Source: Nitrospira sp.
GTDB taxonomy: Bacteria; Nitrospirota; Nitrospiria; Nitrospirales; Nitrospiraceae
Direction of reading: 5' to 3'
Assembly: GCA_024760545.1 (NCBI GenBank)
Contig: CP060501.1
Location: 3,488,036 to 3,552,035 of the forward strand
DNA length: 64,000 bases
Shown here piece after piece: positions 45,076 through 54,292 of the stretch. Every line of letters starts with the position of its first letter. The stretch's first letter is position 1. The translations under genes were made by a program, and so were the position numbers. The notes beneath the pieces are model-generated. The model saw nothing but the letters and a program-made list of their open reading frames with translations. It did no database searches and was not told the origin of the DNA.

Positions 45076-47076
45076 ATGTGTGGTATTGCAGCGCTCTTTT
45101 GTCCTGATCCACATCCCTTGGACGATCTTATTCGAAAGATGACCACGGTGGTTCGCCATCGAGGCCCAGACGGCGAAGGGGCTGTTATGTTTTCAGCTCG
45201 GGAATTTGTATCGACACCGGTTGGAGGAACGGATACTCCGGACGAGGCGTACTACTCAAGACTGACCTATGCGCCCAGGCGGAACAGTAGGCCGGTCATT
45301 GATGCGGTTATGGCGTTGGGACATCGCCGTCTTGCCATCATTGATCTCTCCGTAACCGGTCATCAGCCGATGTGCACGGCGGATGGCCGCGTGTGGATCA
45401 CGTATAACGGAGAAATCTACAATCATCTCGAGTTGCGGCACGAGCTTCAACAACTGGGGCATGTCTTTGTCTCGCAGAGCGATACGGAAGTGATTCTGCA
45501 AGCCTACCTTGCCTGGGGCACGCAATGTGTCGATCGATTCAACGGCATGTTCGCCTTCGTGCTTATTGACCGAAGGGCAGGGCGGGTGTTTGCCGCGCGC
45601 GATCGATTCGGCGTCAAACCGCTCTACCTCTGGCGTTCGCCGGATGGGCTGGTCGCCATGGCATCGGAGATTAAACAGTTTACGGTGCTGCCGGGGTGGT
45701 CGCCTCGAGTCAACGGGCAATCAGTGTATGACTTCTTGAACTGGGGCTTGCTCGATCACACTGAGGAGACGATGTTCCAAGGTGTCTGCCAGCTCAGAGG
45801 AGGCGAGTGTGTAGACGGATCTATCGAGGATCTTCAAAAGACCTTCCCGGTCCGCAGGTGGTATCAACTGACGCCACGTCCTTTTTCAGGGGACATGAAA
45901 ATGGCTGCCGATGAGTTTGTTGCGCTGTTTACGGATGCGGTACGACTTCGTCTGCGGGCCGACGTCCCCGTCGGATCCTGTCTATCCGGCGGACTCGACT
46001 CGTCGTCGATTGTCTGCGTGGCGAATCTGCTCCTCCAATCCACCGGAGCGGGATACCACCAAAACACCTTTTCGGCTTGCGCCACGGAGAAACGATTTGA
46101 TGAGCGGAACCATGTCGATGTCGTTGTCGGGCACACCGGTGTGAAAGCTCATTACGTCTATCCGAACCTGGACGACCTTTTTAAAAAGCTTGATGCCATG
46201 ACCTGGCATCAGGATGAACCGTTCGGTTCAACGAGCATTTGCGCCCAATGGGAAGTCTTTGAGCTTGCGAAGAACGCACGCGTGAAAGTGTTGTTAGATG
46301 GGCAGGGGGCAGATGAGCTGCTCGCTGGTTATCATGGGTTTTTCGCCTCGCATTTTGCAGGACTATTTGTTATGTGGCGATGGGGGACGTTGCTCCGGGA
46401 GGCGCGCGCGGCTAAGCATCTTCATGGGCTGAGTTATGTCAGCTCCGCTAAGTACCTTGGGAACACAGTCCTGCCCGAACCGTTGCGTCAACCTTTGCGC
46501 CGGCTCTTTGGAAAACGATCGTCGGTGCCTTATTGGATCAATCGAGAACGGCTTGCATTTGATGCCCGAGATCCCAATCTCACCTACGGCGTCAAAACAA
46601 CCTCAGTCAATCAGATGGCTCATGCCATGCTGACAGCCACCAGTGTACCGATGTTGCTTCATTGGGAAGATCGTGATTCCATGGCTCATAGTGTCGAGTC
46701 GAGGCTGCCTTTTCTCGATTATAGGGTCGTGGAGTTCCTGACAGGCCTTCCCCCCGAAATGAAGTTATGGAATGCCACAACGAAGCAGGTCTTACGCGAA
46801 GCGATGCGGGGAACCTTGCCTGAGCCGATCCGCACACGAATGGATAAAATGGGTTTTGTGACACCAGAAGAAACGTGGATCCGCAAGGATGCGCCCGAGC
46901 GCTTTCGCCTTGAGCTGCGCCGTGCTGTAGATGCCTCGCAAGGCGTACTCAACGCCACGGCACTCGACCATTTCGATGCCGTGATCGGCGGCGGCGAATC
47001 GTTCAACTTCCTGGTGTGGAGAATGATCAGTTTCGGGCAGTGGATGGAGCGGTTTAACGTGAGAGCGGCGGCGTAA
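45076..47076 (+). CDS. asnB: Asparagine-synthetase-like amidotransferase, copy 2
   Basis: A 666-residue enzyme with the glutaminase start MCGIAALFCPDP (Cys2), RHRGPDGEG, a short insert of about 25 residues before GHRRLAIIDLSVTGHQP, and the synthetase ATP loop SGGLDSSSIV near residue 304. The C-terminal end is divergent from copy 1, including a block PEEMKLWNATTKQVLREAM-like stretch with KMGFVTPEETW. As with the other copies it probably amidates a sugar or other glycan acid. It stands between a glycosyltransferase and the legionaminic acid genes, each more than two bases away. Confidence 0.85.
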   Translation: MCGIAALFCPDPHPLDDLIRKMTTVVRHRGPDGEGAVMFSAREFVSTPVGGTDTPDEAYYSRLTYAPRRNSRPVIDAVMALGHRRLAIIDLSVTGHQPMCTADGRVWITYNGEIYNHLELRHELQQLGHVFVSQSDTEVILQAYLAWGTQCVDRFNGMFAFVLIDRRAGRVFAARDRFGVKPLYLWRSPDGLVAMASEIKQFTVLPGWSPRVNGQSVYDFLNWGLLDHTEETMFQGVCQLRGGECVDGSIEDLQKTFPVRRWYQLTPRPFSGDMKMAADEFVALFTDAVRLRLRADVPVGSCLSGGLDSSSIVCVANLLLQSTGAGYHQNTFSACATEKRFDERNHVDVVVGHTGVKAHYVYPNLDDLFKKLDAMTWHQDEPFGSTSICAQWEVFELAKNARVKVLLDGQGADELLAGYHGFFASHFAGLFVMWRWGTLLREARAAKHLHGLSYVSSAKYLGNTVLPEPLRQPLRRLFGKRSSVPYWINRERLAFDARDPNLTYGVKTTSVNQMAHAMLTATSVPMLLHWEDRDSMAHSVESRLPFLDYRVVEFLTGLPPEMKLWNATTKQVLREAMRGTLPEPIRTRMDKMGFVTPEETWIRKDAPERFRLELRRAVDASQGVLNATALDHFDAVIGGGESFNFLVWRMISFGQWMERFNVRAAA

Positions 47077-47193
47077 TCGGAGCCACGGTATGCTGAAGAT
47101 GTTACCGCAATGACTGTACCGGTGCTGTACCTCAATCCGAGTTCAACATGACCAAGCGGATTCCCTCATTCGGCCGAAGGAAACCCTGAGTCC

Positions 47194-48189
47194 ATGAAGC
47201 TGCTGATCACCGGCGCCGACGGTTTTATTGGTTCCCACCTGACGGAGGCTCTGGTTCGTGGAGGTCACGATGTTCGTGCCTTCGTGTTTTACAATTCATT
47301 CAACTCCTGGGGGTGGTTGGATCATTGCAACGAGGATGTGAGCGGGAAATTCGAAGTATTTACCGGCGATGTCCGAGACCCGCATGGTGTGCGTACGGCA
47401 ATGAAAGGATGCGAGGCGGTTTTGCATCTCGCGGCCCTGATTGCGATTCCCTATTCTTATCATTCTCCCGACACCTACGTGGACACCAATGTGAAAGGTA
47501 CGCTGAACGTGCTGCAGGCGGCGCGTGAGCTGGGTGTCAGACGGATCATTCATACCTCGACCAGTGAGGTATATGGCACGGCTCGGTTTGTGCCCATTAC
47601 GGAAGAGCATCCATTGCAAGGTCAGTCGCCGTACTCGGCCACCAAGATCGCCGCTGACCAAATGGCCTATTCCTTCTATGCTTCGTTTGGACTGCCGGTC
47701 GTCATTGCACGCCCGTTCAATACCTATGGCCCGCGCCAATCTGCCCGGGCCGTGATTCCGACGATCATTACACAGATTGCCGCCGGTCACCGACGGGTGA
47801 ATCTTGGCGCAGTGTCACCCACGCGCGACTTCAATTTCGTGCAGGATACCGTAGCGGGTTTCATGGCGATATTGAACTCCAATCGGGGATTGGGCGAAGT
47901 CGTCAATCTCGGCAGCAACTTCGAGATTTCAATCGGAGACACCGCTCGATTGATTGCCGAAGTTATGCATGCCGACATTGAAATCGTCACAGACGAAGCG
48001 CGCCTGCGTCCCGAACATTCCGAAGTGGAACGCTTATGGGCGGATAACAGGAAAGCCAAGGAATTGTTTGACTGGCACCCTCGGTACGGCGGTCGCGAGG
48101 GCTTCAAGCGTGGTCTAGTCGAAACGATTCAATGGTTTGCACGGCCCGAGCATTTGCATCGGTATAAGTCTGACATCTACAACCTGTGA
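47194..48189 (+). CDS. legB: Legionaminic acid pathway 4,6-dehydratase LegB
   Basis: LegB removes water from a nucleotide-linked GlcNAc to give a 4-keto-6-deoxy sugar, the first committed step to legionaminic acid. The 331-residue SDR protein starts LLITGADGFIGSHLTEALV and has the LegB-specific block FYNSFNSWGWLD, then HLAALIAIPYSYHSPDTYVD, TSTSEVYGTA and the catalytic SPYSATKIAAD (Tyr near residue 147). These features separate LegB from PseB of the pseudaminic acid route. An AAGGAAA ribosome site precedes the ATG. The stop overlaps legC. Confidence 0.92.
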   Translation: MKLLITGADGFIGSHLTEALVRGGHDVRAFVFYNSFNSWGWLDHCNEDVSGKFEVFTGDVRDPHGVRTAMKGCEAVLHLAALIAIPYSYHSPDTYVDTNVKGTLNVLQAARELGVRRIIHTSTSEVYGTARFVPITEEHPLQGQSPYSATKIAADQMAYSFYASFGLPVVIARPFNTYGPRQSARAVIPTIITQIAAGHRRVNLGAVSPTRDFNFVQDTVAGFMAILNSNRGLGEVVNLGSNFEISIGDTARLIAEVMHADIEIVTDEARLRPEHSEVERLWADNRKAKELFDWHPRYGGREGFKRGLVETIQWFARPEHLHRYKSDIYNL

Positions 48190-49373
48190 AGGGCCGTGGC
48201 TCGGAGATGAGTCTTGTTGACCGGATCGTCAAGGCGATTCGCGATGTGGTCGGGCCAGGCCCTGTGGCTCTGCATGAACCGACCTTTGACGGGAACGAGT
48301 GGACGTATCTCAAAGAATGTCTCGATTCGACATTCGTCTCGTCAGTAGGCAAGTTCGTCGACCGCTTTGAATCGGATCTGGAGGGTTTTACCGGGGCCAG
48401 GCACGCCGTTGCCGTCGTCAATGGCACGGCAGCGCTGCACATGGCATTGAAGCTCTTAGGCGTGAAGGCCGATGATGAGGTCCTGATTCCTGCCCTTACT
48501 TTCGCCGCGACAGCCAATGCCGTGACCTATTGCGGGGCTGTGCCGCATTTCGTTGATAGCGAGTTCCGCACATTGGGCATTGATCCACAAAAATTGCGCG
48601 ACTATCTCGTCACCTCCACGGAGCAACGAGCGGGGCACTGCGTCAATCGAATGACCGGCCGTATTATTCGAGCGCTTGTTCCTATGCATACCTTCGGCCA
48701 TCCGGCGGATCTGGATAATCTTCTGGCACTGGCGCGCGATTTTAATATCGCAGTGGTCGAAGATGCGGCTGAGTCGTTGGGTAGCTGGTACCACGGCCGA
48801 CACACGGGCACGTTCGGGAAGATGGGCATCCTCAGTTTCAATGGCAACAAGACCATTACGACCGGAGGAGGCGGGGCTCTCTTAACCGATGATCCAGAAC
48901 TTGCCCGTCAAGCCAAGCATCTGACAACCACCGCTAAATTGCCGCACGTCTGGGAATATCGCCACGATGAAATCGGCTACAATTACCGACTGCCTAACTT
49001 GAATGCTGCCTTGGGCTGTGCCCAGTTGGAACAGTTGCCGAACAGACTTGCTTCAAAACGGAAGCTGTTTGCTCGTTATCAAGACGCGTTCGGGTCCATG
49101 GCCGGCGTCCGGTTGGTGGAGGAGCCTTTCGCCTGTCGAAGCAACTATTGGCTGCAAACACTGCTGTTGGATGTCGACCAACAAGATCAGCGGGACCGCA
49201 TCTTGAGGGCCACGAACGACGCGGGATTCATGACACGGCCGGCCTGGGTCTTGATGCATGACATGGCGCACTTCAAAGATTGTCCGCGGATGGATTTGAC
49301 CGGCGCCGAGTCGCTTTCGAGGAGACTGCTCAACATTCCGAGCAGTGCGGGGCTGATTCCAACACCATCATGA
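48186..49373 (+). CDS. legC: Legionaminic acid pathway aminotransferase LegC
   Basis: LegC is a PLP-dependent aminotransferase that adds an amino group at C4 of the LegB product. The 395-residue DegT/DnrJ/EryC1 protein has LHEPTFDGNEW, VSSVGKFVDRFE, the PLP region EDAAESLGSWYHG and the Schiff-base lysine in SFNGNKTITTGGGG (near residue 222). The GTG at 48186 overlaps the legB stop as GTGA; an ATG at 48207 is an alternative with CGGAG directly before it. The stop overlaps the acetyltransferase start as ATGA. Confidence 0.9.
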   Translation: MKGRGSEMSLVDRIVKAIRDVVGPGPVALHEPTFDGNEWTYLKECLDSTFVSSVGKFVDRFESDLEGFTGARHAVAVVNGTAALHMALKLLGVKADDEVLIPALTFAATANAVTYCGAVPHFVDSEFRTLGIDPQKLRDYLVTSTEQRAGHCVNRMTGRIIRALVPMHTFGHPADLDNLLALARDFNIAVVEDAAESLGSWYHGRHTGTFGKMGILSFNGNKTITTGGGGALLTDDPELARQAKHLTTTAKLPHVWEYRHDEIGYNYRLPNLNAALGCAQLEQLPNRLASKRKLFARYQDAFGSMAGVRLVEEPFACRSNYWLQTLLLDVDQQDQRDRILRATNDAGFMTRPAWVLMHDMAHFKDCPRMDLTGAESLSRRLLNIPSSAGLIPTPS

Positions 49374-49999
49374 GTAAGCCCCGCTTGATCGTGATCGGTG
49401 CCGGGGGACATGCCCATGCATGTATTGATGTCATCGAGCGATGCGGTGCGTACGAGATCGTCGGATTGGTGGGGCTTCCGGAGGAACTGCATACCGAACA
49501 GTTCGGCTATCGCGTCATCGGCACAGACAGCGATCTACCTGGGCTCGCCAAAGATTGCAGTCATGCGATTGTCGCGGTGGGTCACATACGTTCTCCGGCC
49601 GTTCGCATCCATCTCTACCAACGCGCAGTTGAGCTCGGACTGCAGGTGCCCACGATTGCTTCGCCTACCGCCTATGTCTCTCGTCATGCCGTGCTCGGCC
49701 TAGGGACTATCATCATGCACGGGGCCATCATCAATGCGGGCGCGCGGATTGGGAACAACTGCATCATCAATACCCGTGCGATCGTGGAACATGACGTGAC
49801 GGTGGCAGATCACTGTCACGTCTCGACCGGGGCCATACTAAACGGCAACGTGACGGTTGGTGCGGGCAGTTTTATCGGGAGCGGGACCGTCGTCAAGGAA
49901 GGCATCTCCATTGGAGCAAATTGCATCATGGGCATGGGACTCGCTGTACGGCACCATCAGGCCGATACGACCAGGTTCGCAGGCAACCACAAATCGTGA
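49370..49999 (+). CDS. legH: NeuD/PglD-type sugar N-acetyltransferase (LegH role)
   Basis: A 209-residue acetyltransferase. Residues about 1-80 are a PglD-type nucleotide-binding domain (LIVIGAGGHAHACIDVI). The rest is a left-handed helix of hexapeptide repeats with the catalytic-histidine region AIVEHDVTVADHCHVSTGA. In legionaminic acid synthesis this step acetylates the 4-amino group. It lies between legC and the sialic-acid synthase and overlaps both by a few bases, so it fits the LegH position. An O-acetyl role (NeuD) is the alternative. Confidence 0.85.
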   Translation: MSKPRLIVIGAGGHAHACIDVIERCGAYEIVGLVGLPEELHTEQFGYRVIGTDSDLPGLAKDCSHAIVAVGHIRSPAVRIHLYQRAVELGLQVPTIASPTAYVSRHAVLGLGTIIMHGAIINAGARIGNNCIINTRAIVEHDVTVADHCHVSTGAILNGNVTVGAGSFIGSGTVVKEGISIGANCIMGMGLAVRHHQADTTRFAGNHKS

Positions 50000-51003
50000 T
50001 GCCCCGCACAGTAATCATTGCCGAAGCGGGGGTGAATCATAACGGCAACCTCGATTTGGCTTGCCGGCTGATCGATGTAGCGGCGGAGTGCGGTGCGGAC
50101 TTCGTGAAGTTTCAGACGTTCGACGCCGATCGGCTTGTCACGGCACACGCGGGCAAAGCCGAATATCAGCAACAGACGACGGCCCCCCATGAGACCCAGC
50201 ACGCGATGCTCAAACAGCTGGAGTTATCTCCGGCCATGCATCGGATTCTGCTGGCGCGGTGCCGTGAACGAGGTGTCGGGTTTCTCTCGACCGGATTCGA
50301 TACCGAGAGTATTGATTTTCTGATCCAGCTGGGAATCGATCGGGTGAAGATCCCTTCCGGAGAAATTACCAATCTTCCTTATCTGCGTCATGTGGGTCGC
50401 ATTGGGAAGCCCGTCATTATGTCGACTGGAATGGCCACGTTGGAAGAGGTCGGTGCCGCGTTACAAGTACTTGAGACGGCGGGAACTCCACGGGCGAGTA
50501 TCACCGTGCTTCACTGCACCACCGAATACCCCACGCCAATGGCACACGTGAATTTACGCGCGATGCAGGTACTGCGTGACACATTCAATGTCGCAGTCGG
50601 CTACTCCGACCATTCCAAAGGGATTGAAGTGCCTATTGCGGCCGTGGCTCTGGGAGCGACGGTGATCGAGAAGCATTTCACGCTCGATCGCGCTTTGCCT
50701 GGTCCTGATCATGAGGCAAGCCTTACCCCGGATGAATTGAGGGCGATGGTTTCCGCCATCCGTAATATCGAGAGCGCTCTCGGGGACGGCGTGAAGAGAC
50801 CTAGTGCCGGTGAAGAGAAGAATATGTCGGTAGCCAGGAAATCCTTGGTGGCGTCTCGTCCGATTCAGGCTGGAGAGTTCTTCAGTGAACACAATGTGAC
50901 GGCCAAACGGCCTGGCACGGGAGTGTCGCCGATGCGGTGGGATGAGGTCATTGGACGACAAGCCCCCCGTACCTTTATGCGGGATGAGCTGATTGAGTTG
51001 TGA
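49999..51003 (+). CDS. legI: Legionaminic acid synthase LegI (NeuB family)
   Basis: This enzyme condenses the 6-carbon sugar with phosphoenolpyruvate to make the nine-carbon acid. The 334-residue protein starts TVIIAEAGVNHNGNLDLAC, has FVKFQTFDADRLV, KIPSGEITNLPYLRHVG, STGMATLEEVGAAL and HCTTEYPTP, all standard in NeuB. It ends with an antifreeze-like SAF domain (RKSLVASRPIQAGEFFSE). The ATG overlaps the acetyltransferase stop as TGATG. The sugar acceptor, legionaminic rather than sialic, is inferred from LegB and LegC. Confidence 0.92.
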   Translation: MPRTVIIAEAGVNHNGNLDLACRLIDVAAECGADFVKFQTFDADRLVTAHAGKAEYQQQTTAPHETQHAMLKQLELSPAMHRILLARCRERGVGFLSTGFDTESIDFLIQLGIDRVKIPSGEITNLPYLRHVGRIGKPVIMSTGMATLEEVGAALQVLETAGTPRASITVLHCTTEYPTPMAHVNLRAMQVLRDTFNVAVGYSDHSKGIEVPIAAVALGATVIEKHFTLDRALPGPDHEASLTPDELRAMVSAIRNIESALGDGVKRPSAGEEKNMSVARKSLVASRPIQAGEFFSEHNVTAKRPGTGVSPMRWDEVIGRQAPRTFMRDELIEL

Positions 51004-52163
51004 TGCGTAAGATTTGTGTTGTCACCGGAAGTCGAGCAGAATACGGCCTTCTCCGGTGGGTCATGGACGGCATTCGGGTGGCGCACGATCTCACGTTACA
51101 AGTGATCGCGACCGGGATGCATCTCGCACCAGAATTCGGGCTGACGTATCGAGAAATTGAAGCTGATGGGTTTGTGATTGATCGTAAGGTCGAGATGCTC
51201 CTGAGTTCGGACTCGCCCGTTGGGATCGGAAAGTCGATAGGACTGGGAATGATCGGATTTGCCGATGCGATCCAGCAGCTTCGGCCTGACATCATGGTGG
51301 TGTTGGGTGATCGGTTTGAGACTTTTGCGGCGGCGTCCGCCGCCATGGTTGCGCGGCTACCTATCGCACATCTTCATGGTGGAGAAGCTACCGAAGGGGC
51401 TATCGACGAGTCCATACGCCATTCGATAACCAAGATGGCGCAGCTACACTTCGTTGCGGCGGAAGAATATCGGCGGAGGGTCATACAGCTTGGCGAAGAT
51501 TCGAACCGAGTATTTCTCGTAGGCGGACTCGGCGTTGATAGTATCAAGAGACTTCACGCTATCTCCAGGGCCGACCTGGAGCATCGCCTGTCGTTCAAGT
51601 TCCGGGAGAGAAACTTGGTCGTCACATTTCATCCAGTTACGCTCGAAGTGGCATCTGCCCAGCGTCAGTTGGACGAATTGCTGGCCGCGTTGTCGGAATA
51701 CCAAGACATAGGATTACTCTTTACGATGCCTAACGCGGATACTGAGGGGCGAGCATTATTCAGCATGATCGAAGACTTTTCAAAGACGCGCCCAAATGCG
51801 AAGGCCTACACATCATTGGGGTCAACGCTGTATCTTTCTGCCTTAAGCCAGGTGGATGGGGTCGTAGGTAATTCGTCAAGCGGACTAACCGAGGCGCCCA
51901 GCTTTCGAATTGGAACCATCGATATCGGTGATCGCCAGCGAGGGCGTCTGAAAGCCGACAGTGTTATTAGCTGTCAGCCGATCAAGGAGAGCATTATGGC
52001 AGCCATATCCGAGATGTATTCTCCCGCCTTCCAAGATCGACTTAAGTCGGTCGTGAACCCCTATGGCGATGGAGGGGCAGCAGACCGGATCGTCAATGTG
52101 TTGGCGACTATTTCGTTAGACGGTATTCTCAAGAAACAATTCCACGATCTTGTTGTGTCATGA
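51003..52163 (+). CDS. legG: Hydrolysing 2-epimerase LegG (NeuC family)
   Basis: LegG inverts C2 of the nucleotide sugar and releases the free 6-carbon sugar used by LegI. The 386-residue protein begins RKICVVTGSRAEYGLLRWV and has VVLGDRFETFAAASAA, HLHGGEATEGAIDESIRH and the C-terminal VGNSSSGLTEAPSF, which are features of hydrolysing NeuC-type epimerases, unlike non-hydrolysing WecB. Its ATG overlaps the legI stop as TGATG. A NeuC enzyme rather than PseG argues for the legionaminic route. Confidence 0.92.
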   Translation: MRKICVVTGSRAEYGLLRWVMDGIRVAHDLTLQVIATGMHLAPEFGLTYREIEADGFVIDRKVEMLLSSDSPVGIGKSIGLGMIGFADAIQQLRPDIMVVLGDRFETFAAASAAMVARLPIAHLHGGEATEGAIDESIRHSITKMAQLHFVAAEEYRRRVIQLGEDSNRVFLVGGLGVDSIKRLHAISRADLEHRLSFKFRERNLVVTFHPVTLEVASAQRQLDELLAALSEYQDIGLLFTMPNADTEGRALFSMIEDFSKTRPNAKAYTSLGSTLYLSALSQVDGVVGNSSSGLTEAPSFRIGTIDIGDRQRGRLKADSVISCQPIKESIMAAISEMYSPAFQDRLKSVVNPYGDGGAADRIVNVLATISLDGILKKQFHDLVVS

Positions 52164-52294
52164 GCATTGTTTTGTAGTGGCTGCCGAATGGTCTCGACAG
52201 TGTGGTGCCGGTGGGCGTTCCCGGGCCGCGGAAGCGTTCGAACTCTTGCGGGAGCGACTCTAGTCGAGAGGCCAAACTTGGGTACGCACCGAAC

Positions 52295-53383
52295 ATGAGC
52301 CCGTCGATTTCAGCGAGTAAGGAATGGCGGAAGGCCATTCTGCCAAAGGGCGCCACGATCCAGCAGGCGATTCGCTCTTTGAACGAATCGTCTTGTCAGA
52401 TTGCCTTGGTTGTCTTGCCCGACGGGACGCTGCAGGGCACTCTGACTGACGGCGACATCCGGCGGGGACTCTTGCGCGGATTGGATCTCAACAGTGCGAT
52501 TGATACCATCATCCAACGTGAGCCATTAGTCGTGCCGCCTGAGTTGAGCCGTGACACGGTGCTCCAGCTCATGCAGGCCAACAGAGTTCATCAGGTCCCG
52601 GTCGTTGACGGCAGCCGGCGCGTCGTGGGGTTGCATTTGTGGGCTGAGCTCATGGAGCCTCCCCAGCGGGCAAATCTGATGATCATCATGGCTGGAGGCG
52701 AAGGTACTCGCTTGCGGCCGCATACCGAACACTGTCCAAAGCCGTTATTGCCGCTCGGCGACAAGCCGATGCTCGAACACATTATAGAACTGGCCAGGGC
52801 AGAAGGCTTTGTCCGATTTGTGCTGGCGATCCATTATCTTGGACACATGATCGAAGAGTATTTCGGCGACGGCAGTCGTTGGCAGGTACAAATTACCTAT
52901 CTGCGTGAATCGTCGCCCTTGGGCACGGCCGGCGCGCTGGGGTTACTGCAGGCACGACCCGAACTTCCGTTTGTGGTCACCAACGGAGATGTGATTACCG
53001 ATATCCACTATGGAAAGTTGCTTGACTTTCACATTCGTCACGAGGCGACTGCGACCATGGCCGTCCGAGTACATGAATGGCAGCATCCTTTCGGAGTCGT
53101 GCAGACGCAAGGTGTCGACATCGTCGGTTTCGAAGAAAAGCCGGTTGCTCGCAGCCATATTAATGCCGGTGTCTATGCTCTCGACCCGGAGGCTTTGAGT
53201 GTCTTGAGCCCAGAGTCCTACTGTGATATGCCCGTTCTCTTTGAGCGTCTACGAGAGAAGGCCAAGCGCACCGTGGCCTATCCGATGCATGAACCGTGGT
53301 TAGACGTCGGCAGGCCTGATGATTTGAGTCGAGCGATCGCTGAATCCTCCAAAACGTTAAAAGACGAGCCAAGAAAAGTCTGA
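52295..53383 (+). CDS. ptmE: CBS-domain sugar nucleotidyltransferase (PtmE-like)
   Basis: A 362-residue protein. Residues about 10-120 form a CBS pair (LPDGTLQGTLTDGDIRRGL and QVPVVDGSRRVVG). The rest is a nucleotidyltransferase with GEGTRLRPHTEHCPKPLLPL and VTNGDVITDIHYG, as in PtmE of Campylobacter, which makes GDP-glucosamine for legionaminic acid. The frame is open upstream to 52202; I use the ATG at 52295 since relatives begin near the CBS part. No strong ribosome site is seen. The GDP specificity is inferred from PtmE and the leg neighbours. The CBS pair may bind an adenine nucleotide and regulate activity. Confidence 0.85.
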   Translation: MSPSISASKEWRKAILPKGATIQQAIRSLNESSCQIALVVLPDGTLQGTLTDGDIRRGLLRGLDLNSAIDTIIQREPLVVPPELSRDTVLQLMQANRVHQVPVVDGSRRVVGLHLWAELMEPPQRANLMIIMAGGEGTRLRPHTEHCPKPLLPLGDKPMLEHIIELARAEGFVRFVLAIHYLGHMIEEYFGDGSRWQVQITYLRESSPLGTAGALGLLQARPELPFVVTNGDVITDIHYGKLLDFHIRHEATATMAVRVHEWQHPFGVVQTQGVDIVGFEEKPVARSHINAGVYALDPEALSVLSPESYCDMPVLFERLREKAKRTVAYPMHEPWLDVGRPDDLSRAIAESSKTLKDEPRKV

Positions 53384-53445
53384 CCCGTTTCTTCATCAGT
53401 TGACGTGTCGCGCCCTCAATTGTTCTGATTCCTCTGAATGAAACG

Positions 53446-54141
53446 ATGATCCGTAACAGGGCGGTTCTCGGCTTGATCCCCGCTCGAGGCGGGTCGAAAA
53501 GAGCGCCGAAGAAGAATCTTCGCCGGGTAGGAGGGCGACCGCTTATCGCGTGGACGATCGAAGAGGCGCGAAAGTCTCGCTACATCGATCGCCTCATCCT
53601 ATCTTCTGAAGACGATGAGATCATTGCGGTCGCGAAAGAGTGGGGTTGCGAGGTCCCGTTCAAACGTCCTCCGGAACTGGCTACCGATGAGGCTCGGGGC
53701 ATAGAGCCTGTCTTGCATGCGTTACATGTCGTGCAAGGCTTTGACCTCATCGTGCTGTTGCAGCCGACGTCACCGCTTCGCATTGTGGACGATATTGATC
53801 AGTGCATAGAGAAATGTGTCTATGATGAGGGCGCGCCTTGTGTCGTGAGCGTCGCGCAGGTCGACAAGAATCCCGGCTGGATGTATACCTTAGAAAGAGC
53901 GAACAAGCTGAGACCCCTTCTCAAGGGTACAGACTCAAGTACGCCGTACGCTCTCGATCCCGTCTATGCCTTAAACGGCGCGGTCTATGTCGCTGAGGTT
54001 AATTGGCTGAAGAAATCGAAATCATTTCTAACGGACGAAACGGTAGGAATGATCATGCCTAAAGAGAGATCGTTGGATATCGATACGGAATTGGATTTCC
54101 GGATCCTTAACGCCATCATTCCAAGCAATGAGCAGGTCTAA
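53446..54141 (+). CDS. legF: CMP-legionaminate cytidylyltransferase LegF
   Basis: LegF activates legionaminic acid with CTP to the CMP-sugar used by glycosyltransferases. The 231-residue NeuA-type protein has LIPARGGSKRAPKKNLR near the start, then PLIAWTIEEARKSRYID, VLLQPTSPLR and a C-terminal DIDTELDF motif typical of CMP-sialic acid synthetases. It closes the leg set, 63 bases after the PtmE-like gene. Whether it prefers legionaminic over sialic or pseudaminic acid is not shown by sequence; the leg context is the argument. Confidence 0.9.
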   Translation: MIRNRAVLGLIPARGGSKRAPKKNLRRVGGRPLIAWTIEEARKSRYIDRLILSSEDDEIIAVAKEWGCEVPFKRPPELATDEARGIEPVLHALHVVQGFDLIVLLQPTSPLRIVDDIDQCIEKCVYDEGAPCVVSVAQVDKNPGWMYTLERANKLRPLLKGTDSSTPYALDPVYALNGAVYVAEVNWLKKSKSFLTDETVGMIMPKERSLDIDTELDFRILNAIIPSNEQV

Positions 54142-54292
54142 GTGTCCACGTTTTACCGATGCATGCCGATTCAGAGTCACAACGGATCGCGTTGAGCGTT
54201 TCATCGCCCTCCCTCAGCCTTGAGAATCTTTCTCCATTGCGGTTCGCAACCGTACCTGCGGGTTCTTTTCTGAATCGAGCGGTCTTGCCACA

